A DNA stretch of 19,420 nt from Chersky-822 sp035553055 (GCA_035553055.1 DATNEK010000069.1:1-19420); one strand, 5' to 3'; positions 7,715 through 17,540 are shown, numbered from the stretch's first letter. Made by a program: numbers and translations. Notes: a model not told the origin generated them from the sequence alone.

Positions 7715-9619
7715 ATGATCAAGCCGGTCGCAGGCCCCAGCAAGTACTTAATCCGCCGCTATCTGGGCCTGGCTGCAGCACTTGCCGTCGCGTCCTACGG
7801 ACTGGCCACGCTCGGCCCCGCCCAGGCCAGCGCGACGACGGCTCCCACGGCGCACCGCGTACCCGCCGCGCAACAGCTAGCAGGCGAGCCAAATTTCGGT
7901 CCCAATGTTTTTGTCTTTACCCCGTCGATGCCGCAAAGCCAGATTCAGGCGACGGTCGACTCGATCGCGGCCCAGCAAGTACCCAATCAGTTCGGGACGC
8001 AGCGTTACTCGTTGTTCTTCGAACCTGGCACCTACGGCACAGCCGCCAACCCGCTGAGATTCCAGGTCGGCTACTACACGCAGGTCGCCGGTCTCGGGGC
8101 CTCGCCAGACGACGTCGTGATCAACGGCTCGATCGACGTGTTCAATCAGTGCTTCCCGACGACGACGCCGGGAACAACGAACTGCATCGCCTTGGACAAT
8201 TTCTGGCGGTCGCTGTCGAACCTGTCGATCGACTTGCCTGCCGCCACTAGCTGCCAGACAGCCGCGGAGTTCTGGGCGGTCTCGCAGGCGGCGCCGCTGC
8301 GCCGGGTAGACGTCAACGGCTTCACCTCGTTCCAGGACTTCTGCTCGGCCGGGCCGCAGTTCGCGAGCGGCGGCTTCGTGGCCGACTCGCGGTTCACCGG
8401 CAGCACGGTACTGAACGGCTCGCAACAGCAGTTCATTGTCAGGAACAGCGACCTGGACGGCTGGACCAACGGCGTCTGGGACCAGGTGTTCGCCGGTGAC
8501 AACGGCGCGCCGGCCCAGAGCTTCGGAAGTCCTGGCGGACAGCCGTACACCACACTGGCCACGAGCCCGATCACCGAGGAGGAGCCGTTCCTCTACACCA
8601 ACGCGAACGGCGACTTCCAGGTGTTCGTGCCGGCCGTGCAGCGCGACTCGGCCGGGCCGACCTGGACTGGCGGCTCGCAAGCAGGGACTTCGCTGCCGAT
8701 CGACCGGTTCTTTATCGCCAGCCCTGATACTCCGGAGTCACAGATCAACCTCGCTCTCGCGCGCGGCATGGATCTGATCCTGACGCCCGGCGTCTACGAC
8801 GTGGCCAGCCCGATCGAGGTCAGCCATCCCAACACGATCGTGCTCGGACTCGGCCTCGCCACGTTGTCGCCGACCGACGGTAACGTGGCCATGACGGTGG
8901 ACGCCCCGCACGGCGCGAAGGTCTCCGGGCTCATCTTCGACGCCGGCGCGCAGAACTCGCCGGCGCTGATGATGGTCGGGCGCCCGGGCGACCAGGGGTC
9001 GGGCAGCGATCCGAACGACCCGACGCTGATCCAGGATGTGTACTTCAGGATCGGCGGCGCCCAGCCAGGCGAAGCGACGAACAGCCTGGTCGTGAACAGC
9101 TCGCACGTCATCATGGACAACATCTGGGGCTGGCGCGCCGACCACGGGGCCGGCGTCGGCTGGGCCGACAACGTCGGCGACCACGGCCTGATCGTCAACG
9201 GCGACGACGTCACCGCCTACGGGCTGTTCATCGAGCACTACGAGAAGACCCAGGTGATCTGGCGCGGCCAGGACGGCACCGACATCTTCTTCCAGAACGA
9301 GATGCCCTACGACCCGCCTAGCCAAGCCGCCTGGATGTCGAACGCCACCACGGACGGCTTCGCGGCCTTCCGCGTCGCCAGCGGCGTGCGCACGTTCACC
9401 GGTTACGGGATGGCCAGCTACTGCTTCTTCAACCAGGGCATCCCGATCGTGGCGACCGAAGCGTTCGACGTGCCGAGCGATCAGCCTGGCGTGGAGTTGC
9501 ATGACGTCCTCACCAGATTCCTGAACGCCTCGGGAGGCATCAACTCGGTGGTTGACGGCACCGGCGCGGCGGTGAATTCCGCCAACCCGGGTCCAACCGA
9601 CGTGGTGAGCTTCCCCTAG
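7715..9619 (+). CDS. Secreted GH55 exo-beta-1,3-glucanase, catalytic domain only
   Basis: A 634-residue protein with a Sec signal peptide (Arg-rich start, hydrophobic 18-33, AQA cleavage near residue 38). A GH55 domain spans about 62-634. It has the same block order as the other GH55 enzyme in this window (FGPNVFVFTPS, NQFGTQR, FFEPGTYG, NFWRSLSN, FFQNEMPYD) but none of its N-terminal discoidin domains, linker or recent duplication. The 22-residue-spaced glutamates are Glu507 (IEHY) and Glu529 (FFQNE), the latter aligning with the presumed catalytic acid. The start is ATG 7715 with GAGGAGG eight bases upstream. It is divergent from the ROK repressor gene and so probably under its control. The two GH55 genes are clear paralogues but diverged throughout, so they are not a recent copy pair. 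Product pattern (glucose or disaccharide) cannot be read from the sequence. Confidence 0.9.
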   Translation: MIKPVAGPSKYLIRRYLGLAAALAVASYGLATLGPAQASATTAPTAHRVPAAQQLAGEPNFGPNVFVFTPSMPQSQIQATVDSIAAQQVPNQFGTQRYSLFFEPGTYGTAANPLRFQVGYYTQVAGLGASPDDVVINGSIDVFNQCFPTTTPGTTNCIALDNFWRSLSNLSIDLPAATSCQTAAEFWAVSQAAPLRRVDVNGFTSFQDFCSAGPQFASGGFVADSRFTGSTVLNGSQQQFIVRNSDLDGWTNGVWDQVFAGDNGAPAQSFGSPGGQPYTTLATSPITEEEPFLYTNANGDFQVFVPAVQRDSAGPTWTGGSQAGTSLPIDRFFIASPDTPESQINLALARGMDLILTPGVYDVASPIEVSHPNTIVLGLGLATLSPTDGNVAMTVDAPHGAKVSGLIFDAGAQNSPALMMVGRPGDQGSGSDPNDPTLIQDVYFRIGGAQPGEATNSLVVNSSHVIMDNIWGWRADHGAGVGWADNVGDHGLIVNGDDVTAYGLFIEHYEKTQVIWRGQDGTDIFFQNEMPYDPPSQAAWMSNATTDGFAAFRVASGVRTFTGYGMASYCFFNQGIPIVATEAFDVPSDQPGVELHDVLTRFLNASGGINSVVDGTGAAVNSANPGPTDVVSFP

Positions 9620-9636
9620 GGGTGGGCGGGAGACAT

Positions 9637-9963
9637 TCAGGTCCAGGAGGCTGATAGCCCAGCGAGCAGGTCTTTGAGCGCCTTGGCGGCCCGGCGGAAC
9701 TCCGCCGGGCCGCTGAAGCCGCCGAAAGTGCCGCCGGCCGCCAGATGCGGCTCGAGCGACAGGTACCCGGTGAAACCCGACTCGATCAGCGCGGTCAGCG
9801 TCTCGCGGACCTGGCCGTCGCCGTGGCCGGCCGGCACGACCTCGCCGAGAAAAGACCCGGACGACGCGGGTGGCGAGCACGTCGGCCACATCCGCGATCC
9901 GTCGCATCCGGTCTAGTTCGGGTGGGAAAGGACCTCGCACGTCGACCTTGCCGATGGCGAGGC
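9637..9963 (-). pseudogene. Sugar-phosphate isomerase/epimerase (xylose-isomerase-like TIM barrel), internally deleted remnant
   Basis: The C-terminal piece reads from about 9851 to the stop at 9637: GEVVPAGHGDGQVRETL, then GYLSLEPHL and GGTFGGFSGPAEF. This is the closing part of sugar-phosphate isomerase/epimerase (AP-endonuclease 2-like) proteins. Directly upstream, in another frame (about 9963-9853), is a middle-N-terminal piece of the same family: AIGKVDVRGPFPPELDRM, then RIADVADVLATRVVRVFS. In intact relatives roughly 100 residues separate these pieces, and about 60-70 precede the first. Here they meet at about 9850 with a frame change, and the N terminus is absent. The gene has lost its middle and start and cannot make the enzyme. 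Intact relatives often sit beside sugar-catabolic genes. Confidence 0.8.
9686..9713 (+). terminator. Possible hairpin terminator for the second GH55 gene
   Basis: A perfect 12-bp stem (9686-9697 with 9702-9713) has a 4-base loop, 67 bases after the GH55 stop. It lies within former coding sequence of the isomerase remnant, so codon structure alone could have produced it. There is no U-tract. Confidence 0.35.
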
Positions 9964-9989
9964 AACCCCAGGCGGCCGCGGCCTGTCGG

Positions 9990-10145
9990 CAACAGCAGCA
10001 ACGGTCCAACGCCGCTGTTCGCCGCCGCCGGCCAACGACAGGAACGGTCCAACGCGGTTGTCCCCACAACAGGAACGGTCCGACGCCGTGTTGCCACCCC
10101 CCGGCCAACAGCAGCAACGGTTCGACGCTGTCGTCGCCGGAAGTT
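9990..10145. repeat. Four degenerate tandem repeats with a 13-bp core
   Basis: The core AACGGTCCAACGC occurs at 10000-10012 and 10043-10055. It recurs as AACGGTCCGACGC at 10074-10086 and as AACGGTTCGACGC at 10116-10128. Core-to-core distances are 43, 31 and 42 bp. Each core is preceded by CAACAGCAG or a relative, and two intervals contain CCGGCCAAC. Spacing is too irregular and units too degenerate for CRISPR. The block adjoins the truncated end of the isomerase remnant. Confidence 0.75.
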
Positions 10146-10320
10146 GCCCAGACCGGGAAGACAGGCCCGGACCGGGGAAATAGGGCTACCTCCGCTGGGC
10201 GCGCGGCAGCATCCCTTCTTTCGTAACTCGTTTGCCCTTTGGCGGCGCAGGGACAGATCGCCAGGCGCTGGCTTGCCGCCCTGCTCGACGGCCGGTGACC
10301 AAGGCCGCAGGTGCTGTTGC
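10146..10320. other. Intergenic stretch without recognised features
   Basis: Between the tandem repeats and the hairpin at 10321 I see no credible gene, tRNA or promoter. Together with the pseudogene and repeats it makes up a 750-bp gap without an intact gene. Confidence 0.6.
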
Positions 10321-10356
10321 GCGGACCCGCTCCGGGGTTGGACCGGAGCGGGCCGC
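10321..10356 (-). terminator. Hairpin terminator of the importer operon
   Basis: A 14-bp GC-rich stem (10321-10335 with 10343-10356, one bulged A at 10325) and a 7-base loop start 17 bp after the stop codon of the substrate-binding protein on the minus strand. It marks the likely 3' end of the leftward operon. Confidence 0.8.
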
Positions 10357-10372
10357 GCTTGCCTTGCGAAGG

Positions 10373-12064
10373 TTACTTGCGCGGGGTCAGGTGCAGGATG
10401 ACGACTTCGTCGGTGCCTGAACCTGGGCCGTTGTTGGTGCCTGATGGCTGGCCGGTCTCGTACGGGTTCTGCTGCGTCGGCCAGCCGACGTAGTGCTGGC
10501 TGTTGTACTCGAACCACTCAGAGGCCGTCGTGGTGGGGATGATCGGCAGGTTCGCGGCGACGAACTTCGCGATCGGGGCCAGCGCTGCTGTCTGCTGCGC
10601 CACCGTGGATGCGCCGGCTAGCTTGGCGAGCATCGCGTCGATCGCTGGGTCCTTGAGCCGTTCGAAGTCGCCGGTGGCTGCCTTGCTGCTGGCCAGCGCG
10701 CTGTCCAGCCATCCGTCGTACATGTTGAATGGAGTCAGGCCGCCGTTCGACCAGTGCATGGTCATCTGGAAGTTGCCATCGGCGACATCGGTGTCCCAGG
10801 TCGTGACCGCCTGACCCTCGAAGGTGGCGTTGATGCCGGCCGCTTTCAGCTCCTGCGCTACCAGCTCGTCGTCCTGTGCGTAGTCCGTGTACGCGGCCGG
10901 GTCGGTGATCGTGATCGCGACCTCCTTACCGCCCTTGCTGAAGAACCCCTTGCTGTCCTTCGAGTAGCCGGCCGACTTGAGCACCGCCGCCGCGCCGGCT
11001 GGGTTGGCGATCGCCGAGTTCGTCAGCAACGCGACCGGCCCGCTCCACGCCGCGTACGTCGGCAGGGTCAGCCCGGTGGCGTTGAGCACCGGGTTCTCCA
11101 GGCCAGCCTCGCCCTCGGACGCGATCAGCGAACGGTTGATGGCCAGGCTTATCGCCTTTCGTACAGGGAGTTGGTTGGTAGGCCACTTGCTCAGGTTCGG
11201 CATCAGGCTGTTGGTGCCGCCAGGTGCCTCCCAGAAGTGGTGGAACTGCGGCGCCTTGTCGACGAAGTTCTTCTGCAGGCCGGGGATGAAGTTTCCTGTC
11301 CAGTCGATCTGCCCGGAGAACAGCGCCGTCAGCGCGCCCGTGTTCGAGGTGTAGACGGGGAAGAAGACCTTCTGCACCGAGACCTTGGACGCCTGCCAGA
11401 AGTCCGGGTTCTTCTTGAGCGTGAAGCCCTGCGGTGTGAAGCTGCTCAGCTCGAAGGGTCCGGTGCCGACAGGGTTGGCGTCAGTGAACGTGGATGGGTT
11501 ACTGACCTTGCTCCAGATCGACTCCGGCACGATTGCGACGCCCGCGATCTCTTCCAGGTTGGTGTACTGAGCGGTGGGGAAGTTGAGCGCGACCTGGTTA
11601 CCTGACGTGCTCACGCTGGAGATCTGCAGGCCGCCAAGGTTGATCGCGGCGTTCTTCTTGATCAGGTTGTAGGTGAACGCGACATCCGCCGGGGTGAACG
11701 CGGTGCCGTTGCTCCATTTGACGCCGGAGCGAATCGTGAAGGTGAGCGTCTTGCCGCCGTTTGACCAGGCGTACGACGTCGCCAGCCACGGGTAGAACTT
11801 AGGCGGCGCGGCCAGGTTGAACTGGATAAGCGGCTCGTAGATGAGACCGGTCGCGCCCATGCCGTAGGCGGCCTGGGTTGCGACAAACGGGTTGAAGGCC
11901 TGAGTGATCGCCGTCTCCGGCGAACTCTCCATGACCAGTGTGGCCGCGGTCGTGGCCGAGGACTTGCCGCCCCCGGAATTTGACGAGCACGCCGCGACCC
12001 CGCTGCAGACGATGGCGACTGCCACGAGGCTTACCAAGCCTGCGTGCCTGCGCAGTCCTGTCAT
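10373..12064 (-). CDS. ABC importer substrate-binding lipoprotein, family 5 (SBP_bac_5)
   Basis: A 563-residue lipoprotein with a signal peptide ending in the lipobox GVAAC (Cys26), then a Ser/Gly linker. The body matches the family-5 solute-binding proteins (DppA/OppA-like): LIYEPLIQFN, the early signature KTLTFTIRSGVKWSNGTAFTP with ADVAFT, and a large two-lobe domain. It captures substrate outside the membrane and delivers it to the two permeases encoded upstream. Family 5 is best known for peptides and nickel, but some members bind oligosaccharides; Thermotoga cellobiose and laminaribiose binders are the precedent I recall. Here a LacI regulator, a GH1 beta-glucosidase and nearby GH55 enzymes favour a beta-gluco-oligosaccharide. 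The start is ATG 12064 with AGGAGG four bases upstream. A 72-bp gap, with inverted arms GATCAG/CTGATC (12101-12125), separates it from the ATPase genes. Confidence 0.9.
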   Translation of the reverse strand: MTGLRRHAGLVSLVAVAIVCSGVAACSSNSGGGKSSATTAATLVMESSPETAITQAFNPFVATQAAYGMGATGLIYEPLIQFNLAAPPKFYPWLATSYAWSNGGKTLTFTIRSGVKWSNGTAFTPADVAFTYNLIKKNAAINLGGLQISSVSTSGNQVALNFPTAQYTNLEEIAGVAIVPESIWSKVSNPSTFTDANPVGTGPFELSSFTPQGFTLKKNPDFWQASKVSVQKVFFPVYTSNTGALTALFSGQIDWTGNFIPGLQKNFVDKAPQFHHFWEAPGGTNSLMPNLSKWPTNQLPVRKAISLAINRSLIASEGEAGLENPVLNATGLTLPTYAAWSGPVALLTNSAIANPAGAAAVLKSAGYSKDSKGFFSKGGKEVAITITDPAAYTDYAQDDELVAQELKAAGINATFEGQAVTTWDTDVADGNFQMTMHWSNGGLTPFNMYDGWLDSALASSKAATGDFERLKDPAIDAMLAKLAGASTVAQQTAALAPIAKFVAANLPIIPTTTASEWFEYNSQHYVGWPTQQNPYETGQPSGTNNGPGSGTDEVVILHLTPRK

Positions 12065-12136
12065 TCTTCCTCCTGCTTGTGCTTGCAGGCCAATGGTTAT
12101 GATCAGGTGGGCATGTGAGCTGATCCTGCCGATTCC

Positions 12137-13224
<1,088 letters not shown>

Positions 13225-13228
<4 letters not shown>

Positions 13229-14319
13229 GCTGAGCTCACCTCCCGGTCGGGCTGCTCGGCGAAGTCGGCCGCAGCGGAATGGGTCTTGCCTGGCTCAGGG
13301 GTATCGGGCAGCACGAACGGGCAGGCGGTCACGTGGGCCGGGTCGGCCGATGAAGCCACCTTGGCCAAGGTCATGTCGATCCGCTCGCACGCCGCGGTGC
13401 CGAATTGGCAACGCGGCAGGAACGGGCAGCCCGCGGTCGCCATTCGCAGGTCAGGCGGTGAGCCAGGGATGCCGGCCAGGTCCCGACGCGGGCCGTGCAG
13501 CGAAGGGAACGACCTGAGCAGTCCCCTGGTGTATGGGTGGGCCGGCTCACGCTTGATCTCAGCCGCCGTGCCGACCTCGAGCAACTGGCCGGCGTACATC
13601 ACCGCGATACGGTCGGCCATCTCGAGCAGGAGTGACAGGTCATGGGTGATGAAAAGGATCGAGAAGCCAAGCGTTTCCTTCAGCTCGACGATCTGCGCCA
13701 GGATGTCGCGTTGCACCACCACGTCGAGCGCGGTGGTCGGCTCGTCCATGATGACGATCTCGGGGTCGGCAGCGAGCGCCATCGCGATCATGATCCGCTG
13801 GCGCATGCCGCCCGACAGTTCGTGCGGGTAGCTGCGCAGCCGGGAGCGCGGGATGCCGACCAGGTCAAGCAGCGTGCTCGTCTTGTCAAGCGCTTCTGTC
13901 TTCGACATCCGCAGATGCGCGTTGACCGCGTCAAGAATCTGGTCCTTGACGTTGAGCACGGGGTTGAGCGCGTTCATCGCGCTCTGGAAGACGATCGCGA
14001 TCTCCCGCCAGCGAAGCTGCCGAAGCTCGTCGGCGTGCAGGCGAAGGATGTCGGTCGGCTCGGCCGCCCGGCGCCCTTGGTACCTGACAGCTCCGCCGGT
14101 GATCAGCGCCGGGGATCGGAGCAGCCGGCACGCGCCATAGGCGAGCGTCGACTTGCCTGATCCGCTCTCCCCGACCAGGCCGACGACCTCACCAGCGTTG
14201 AGCGCGAGGCTCACCTTGCTGACCGCCCGTACGTCGCCGGCCTCCGCGGCGTAGACGATCGACAGATCGCTGATGTCGAGTACCGGGCCAGACCCCGCCG
14301 ACCAGTTCTGGCTGCTCAC
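13225..14319 (-). CDS. ABC importer ATPase, DppD/OppD-like
   Basis: A 364-residue nucleotide-binding subunit. Walker A is GESGSGKST (50-58), Q-loop Gln112, signature LSGGM (168-172), Walker B VIMDEP (Asp192, Glu193) and switch His226. The C-terminal oligopeptide-family cysteines are Cys298, Cys304, Cys311 and Cys333. FQSAMNALNPV and HPYTRGLL are typical DppD segments. The start GTG 14319 overlaps the upstream permease stop by four bases, and its own stop overlaps the next start by four. Such tight coupling indicates balanced production of both ATPases. Confidence 0.93.
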
Positions 14320-15350
14320 GGCCGCTCCCGCTGCTCGCTGAGCAGGGCGCTCCTTGAGAATGAGGCCGCCAGCCTGGTGAGCGGCCCGCGCGGCGGCGTT
14401 TCCTGCTGCCAGACCGGAGTCGGGTCGGCCGGCCGCGCACTCCGGCTCGCGCGGGCGTCACGCAACCTCGGGTTGCCGAGCTCGTCGATCCCGGTATTGA
14501 GCAGCACGAGCCCGGTGCCTATGAGCGCGACCGCGATCCCGGGCGGCACGAACCACCACCAGGCGCCGAGCGTCAGCGCCTGCTGGCTCTGCGCCCAGTA
14601 CAAGATCGTGCCGAGGCTCCAGCTATTCAGGTCGGCCAGGCCGATAAAGGCGAGCGCCACGGACGCGCCGATGGCGTACAGCACCGTGTTCACGAAGCTC
14701 GCCGCGATCAGGCTCACCTCGTTGGGCACGATCTCGAACGCGATGATCCGCCAGGTGCGCTCGCCGGTCTCCCGCGACGCGGCGACGAAATCCCTGTTCC
14801 TGATCGCCAGCGTCTGCGCCCTGATCACCCGCGCGCCCCACGGCCAGCCGAGGGCGGCCAGGACAATGATCGTGGGGGTCTGGCCCTGCTGCGGGAGGTA
14901 TCCAAGCAGCAGGATGAGCAGCGGGAGCGAAGGGATGACCAGGAACACGTTGCTGGTCAGCGACAGCAAGTCGTCCCACAGGCCGCCGAGGAAGGCGGCG
15001 GTGACGCCGACGATCACGGACAGCGCCGTCGCTATCGCGCCGACCACGACCGCGAGCTCGAGCGTGAGCCTGATGCCGAACAGAAGCTGCGAAAACACGT
15101 CCTGGCCGCTCTGCGTGGTGCCGAGCCAGTGCGCCCCGTACGGCGCGTGCATGGACAGGCTCAGTGAGGGGCTTTGGAAGCTTGGGTCGTAGGGCGAAAC
15201 CAGCGGCCCGAAGATTCCTGCGAGTGCGAAGATGCCGAGCAGCACCGCGCCTGCCTTCGCCTTCAGCGGCAGGCGCTGCCAGCGGCCGCCACGCGCGGGG
15301 CGCACGGTCAGCACGGGGACTTCGGCGACAAGCGGCGGCGCGGCAGTCAT
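14316..15350 (-). CDS. ABC importer permease, DppC/OppC-like
   Basis: A 344-residue membrane subunit. After a basic cytosolic N terminus comes a first membrane helix (about 33-52), the DppC signature HWLGTTQSGQDVFSQLLFG, four or five further hydrophobic segments, and the ATPase-contact (EAA-type) loop around RDFVAASRETGERTWRIIAF. A charged, Pro-rich cytosolic tail of about 45 residues follows the last helix, longer than I expect for the family. ATG 15350 shares one base with the preceding stop (TGATG), and AAGGAGG lies seven bases upstream. Confidence 0.92.
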   Translation of the reverse strand: MTAAPPLVAEVPVLTVRPARGGRWQRLPLKAKAGAVLLGIFALAGIFGPLVSPYDPSFQSPSLSLSMHAPYGAHWLGTTQSGQDVFSQLLFGIRLTLELAVVVGAIATALSVIVGVTAAFLGGLWDDLLSLTSNVFLVIPSLPLLILLLGYLPQQGQTPTIIVLAALGWPWGARVIRAQTLAIRNRDFVAASRETGERTWRIIAFEIVPNEVSLIAASFVNTVLYAIGASVALAFIGLADLNSWSLGTILYWAQSQQALTLGAWWWFVPPGIAVALIGTGLVLLNTGIDELGNPRLRDARASRSARPADPTPVWQQETPPRGPLTRLAASFSRSALLSEQRERP

Positions 15351-16333
15351 CAGACCGCCTCCTTCGTCCGGGCGCGCGGATCAAACGCCACGATGACGAA
15401 GTCCAGGATCAGGTTGGAGATGAGCACAGCGAACGTGATGACCAGGAAGATCGCTTGCATCAGCGGGTAGTCCTTGGCGTTGACGGCGTTGAGGAGCAGC
15501 AGGCCGATGCCCGGATAGGAGAAGACGATCTCCATGATGATCGCGCCAGAGACTACGAAGCCAAGAGCCAGCCCGAACCCCTGCAGTTGGGGCAGTATCG
15601 CGTTGCGCGCGGCGTAGGTGAGCACCACCCGGCTCGGCCGCAGGCCTTTGGCCTGGGCCGCTACTACGTAATCCTCGCCGATGGTGGTGATCATGACGTT
15701 GCGCATCTGGAGCATCCAGCCGGCCATCGACGTGATCACGATCGTGAACGCTGGCAGCAGCGAGTGGTAGATGGCGCTGCCGATGAATGGTGCGTTCCAG
15801 CCGGGGACGACGCCTTCCCCGTACCCCTGGCCGATCGGGAAGATGTTGGCGCGGACAGCAAGCACCTCGATCATGATCAGCGCGAGGAAGAAGTAAGGAA
15901 CGGCCTGGAAGAACATCAAGCCAGGCAGCAGCCGGTCGAGCCAGCCCCCGTGCCGCCAGCCGGCGATGATGCCGAGCCCGGTACCGATGGCGAACGCCAT
16001 CACCGTGGCGGTGCCGACGAGTATCAGCGTCCATGGAATCGTCTCGGCGAGCAGCGTCGACACCTGCGCCGGGAACTCAAGCACGTCGGTGCCGAAGTTG
16101 AGCCTGAACACGTCGCCCAGGTACGACACGTACTGATGCCAGAGCGAGCCAGGATGGCCGACGCCGAGCATTGCCTCGAGCGCGCGATAGGCAGCCGGCT
16201 GCAAGTTGGGGAACTTGGCCATGATCGACTGCACGGCATTGCCCGGCATCGCGCGGGGAATGAGGAAGTTGAGCGTCAGCGCCACCCAGGCAGCACCGAC
16301 GTAGAAGGCAAGGCGCCTGAGTATGAATGACAT
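15350..16333 (-). CDS. ABC importer permease, DppB/OppB-like
   Basis: A 327-residue membrane subunit with the usual DppB layout. Helix 1 is at the N terminus (MSFILRRLAFYVGAAWVALT), followed by a long extracytoplasmic segment and then five hydrophobic helices. The ATPase-contact loop lies in EDYVVAAQAKGLRPSRVV. Near the C terminus are SYPGIGLLLLNAV and the closing DPRAR. The start is ATG 16333 with GGAGG about six bases upstream. That site overlaps the last codons of the lacI-type gene, whose stop is only 13 bp away, so regulator and transporter form one transcript. Confidence 0.92.
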   Translation of the reverse strand: MSFILRRLAFYVGAAWVALTLNFLIPRAMPGNAVQSIMAKFPNLQPAAYRALEAMLGVGHPGSLWHQYVSYLGDVFRLNFGTDVLEFPAQVSTLLAETIPWTLILVGTATVMAFAIGTGLGIIAGWRHGGWLDRLLPGLMFFQAVPYFFLALIMIEVLAVRANIFPIGQGYGEGVVPGWNAPFIGSAIYHSLLPAFTIVITSMAGWMLQMRNVMITTIGEDYVVAAQAKGLRPSRVVLTYAARNAILPQLQGFGLALGFVVSGAIIMEIVFSYPGIGLLLLNAVNAKDYPLMQAIFLVITFAVLISNLILDFVIVAFDPRARTKEAV

Positions 16334-16346
16334 CTGCCGCCTCCTG

Positions 16347-17540
16347 TCAGCTGATTCGCGCCGCGGTCAGCGCGTGCATCGTTAAGGTCACCGGCGTGGT
16401 CCGGCGGCCGCGCTGGCGCTGCAGCGGCTGGCGCGTCATCGTGCCTGGCGGGCAGCCGCAACTCGACCTGAGCACAAGATCGGTTGACAGCAGCTCCACC
16501 TTCGGCCGCAGGTCTGGCCTGGCGATCCGGTCGAGCAGCCTCGTGCAGGCGCGCTCGCCGAGCAGGCGCATTGGCTGGTGGATCGTGGTGAGCGGCGGGT
16601 CGCACAGGCTGCCGGGAAAGATGTCGTCGAACCCGACCACCGCGACCTGGTCCGGGACGCGAACGTCCGCCCTGGCGAAGGCCTTCAGCAGCCCGATCGC
16701 CATCTGGTCGTTGGCGCAGACGACGGCGTCAGGCAGCGGGTCACCCGTCGCGAGCAGGTGCTGCCCGGCCGCATCACCGCTAGCGACGCTGAACTGGCCC
16801 TGGCAGCTTCCGACTAGCTGGCAATCCGGATGGCTGCGCACCGCCTGGTTGAACGCCCTGCGCCGCTCGGCCGCGTCTGGCGCGTTCTCCGGGCCGTCCA
16901 GGTAGTAGAACCTGCGCAGGCCGTGCTCGGAGATCAGATGGCTGGCCAATGCCGCGGCTCCTGATCGGTTGTCGGCGGTCACCACGTCGGCCGCGCGCTC
17001 GCGCGGGCTACCCGAGATCACGACTACCGGCAGCCGCTCAGCCAGCCGGGCCAGCATCTGCGACGGCACGATTCCCTCGCCGATCAGCAGTCCTTCGACC
17101 TTGCCTGACAGCGCGAGCAGCCGGCTGAGGTCACGAGGGGCGTGATCCTCGAGGTAGGTGATCAGCAGCGACCAGTTGCGATGCCTGATCTGCGCCTCGA
17201 CTCCGCGGAGCACCTCGTCGTAGAACAGCAGGCTCATGGTCTCGATGTCGTACTGCTCCTTCGGACCGGTGCGCTCGATGCACACCAGGCCGATGACATC
17301 CTTGCGCCGTCTCGACAGGCTCTGCGCCGCGCTGTCGGGCACGTAGCCGAGCTGCTCGATCACCTCGAGCACCCGGGCCCTGGTGGAGTCCTTGACCCGG
17401 TCAAGCCCGTGCACCACTCGGCTCACTGTCGCGGTCGAGACTCCGGCCAGCGACGCGACGTCGTAGAGCGTCACCACGTTGCCAGCGGACGCGCCGCCTG
17501 CGGGGCGTCCTTCGCCAGCACCGCTGGTGTTGAGCGGCAT
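16347..17540 (-). CDS. LacI-family transcriptional repressor
   Basis: A 397-residue protein from ATG 17540. The DNA-binding headpiece is at about 23-70 (VTLYDVASLAGVSTATVSRV, then LGYVPDSAAQSL with the hinge helix). A periplasmic-binding-like effector domain follows (VIGLVCIERTG, DAVVCANDQMAIGLL, VAVVGFDDI, TTIHQP). In the recognition helix the specificity pair is Thr-Ala (STATVSRV). A related pair in CcpA recognises sites centred on AAGCGCTT, the same core as the operators upstream. I prefer ATG 17540 because GGGGGT lies six bases before it; ATG 17582 is possible and TTG 17606 is unlikely because it sits against an operator. The C terminus has an extra tail of about 30 residues after SSCGCPPG. 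The gene heads the importer operon and is therefore autoregulated. The effector is probably an imported beta-glucoside. Confidence 0.92.
   Translation of the reverse strand: MPLNTSGAGEGRPAGGASAGNVVTLYDVASLAGVSTATVSRVVHGLDRVKDSTRARVLEVIEQLGYVPDSAAQSLSRRRKDVIGLVCIERTGPKEQYDIETMSLLFYDEVLRGVEAQIRHRNWSLLITYLEDHAPRDLSRLLALSGKVEGLLIGEGIVPSQMLARLAERLPVVVISGSPRERAADVVTADNRSGAAALASHLISEHGLRRFYYLDGPENAPDAAERRRAFNQAVRSHPDCQLVGSCQGQFSVASGDAAGQHLLATGDPLPDAVVCANDQMAIGLLKAFARADVRVPDQVAVVGFDDIFPGSLCDPPLTTIHQPMRLLGERACTRLLDRIARPDLRPKVELLSTDLVLRSSCGCPPGTMTRQPLQRQRGRRTTPVTLTMHALTAARIS

Noticed and set aside
8738..10117. Long minus-strand open frame of 459 codons
   Set aside because: Most of it is antisense to the well-supported GH55 gene and shows no family features there. 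Only its stretch near 9853-9963 is meaningful, as part of the isomerase remnant.
9990..10145. CRISPR array
   Set aside because: Repeats are degenerate, spacing varies from 31 to 43 bp, the inter-core segments resemble each other, and no cas gene is nearby.
9620..10372. tRNA or other structured RNA gene in the gap
   Set aside because: I found no cloverleaf-like arrangement or conserved tRNA segments; the strong hairpins are explained as terminators or former coding sequence.
15164..16330. 388-codon plus-strand open frame
   Set aside because: It is antisense to the two permease genes, with composition typical of GC-rich shadow frames.
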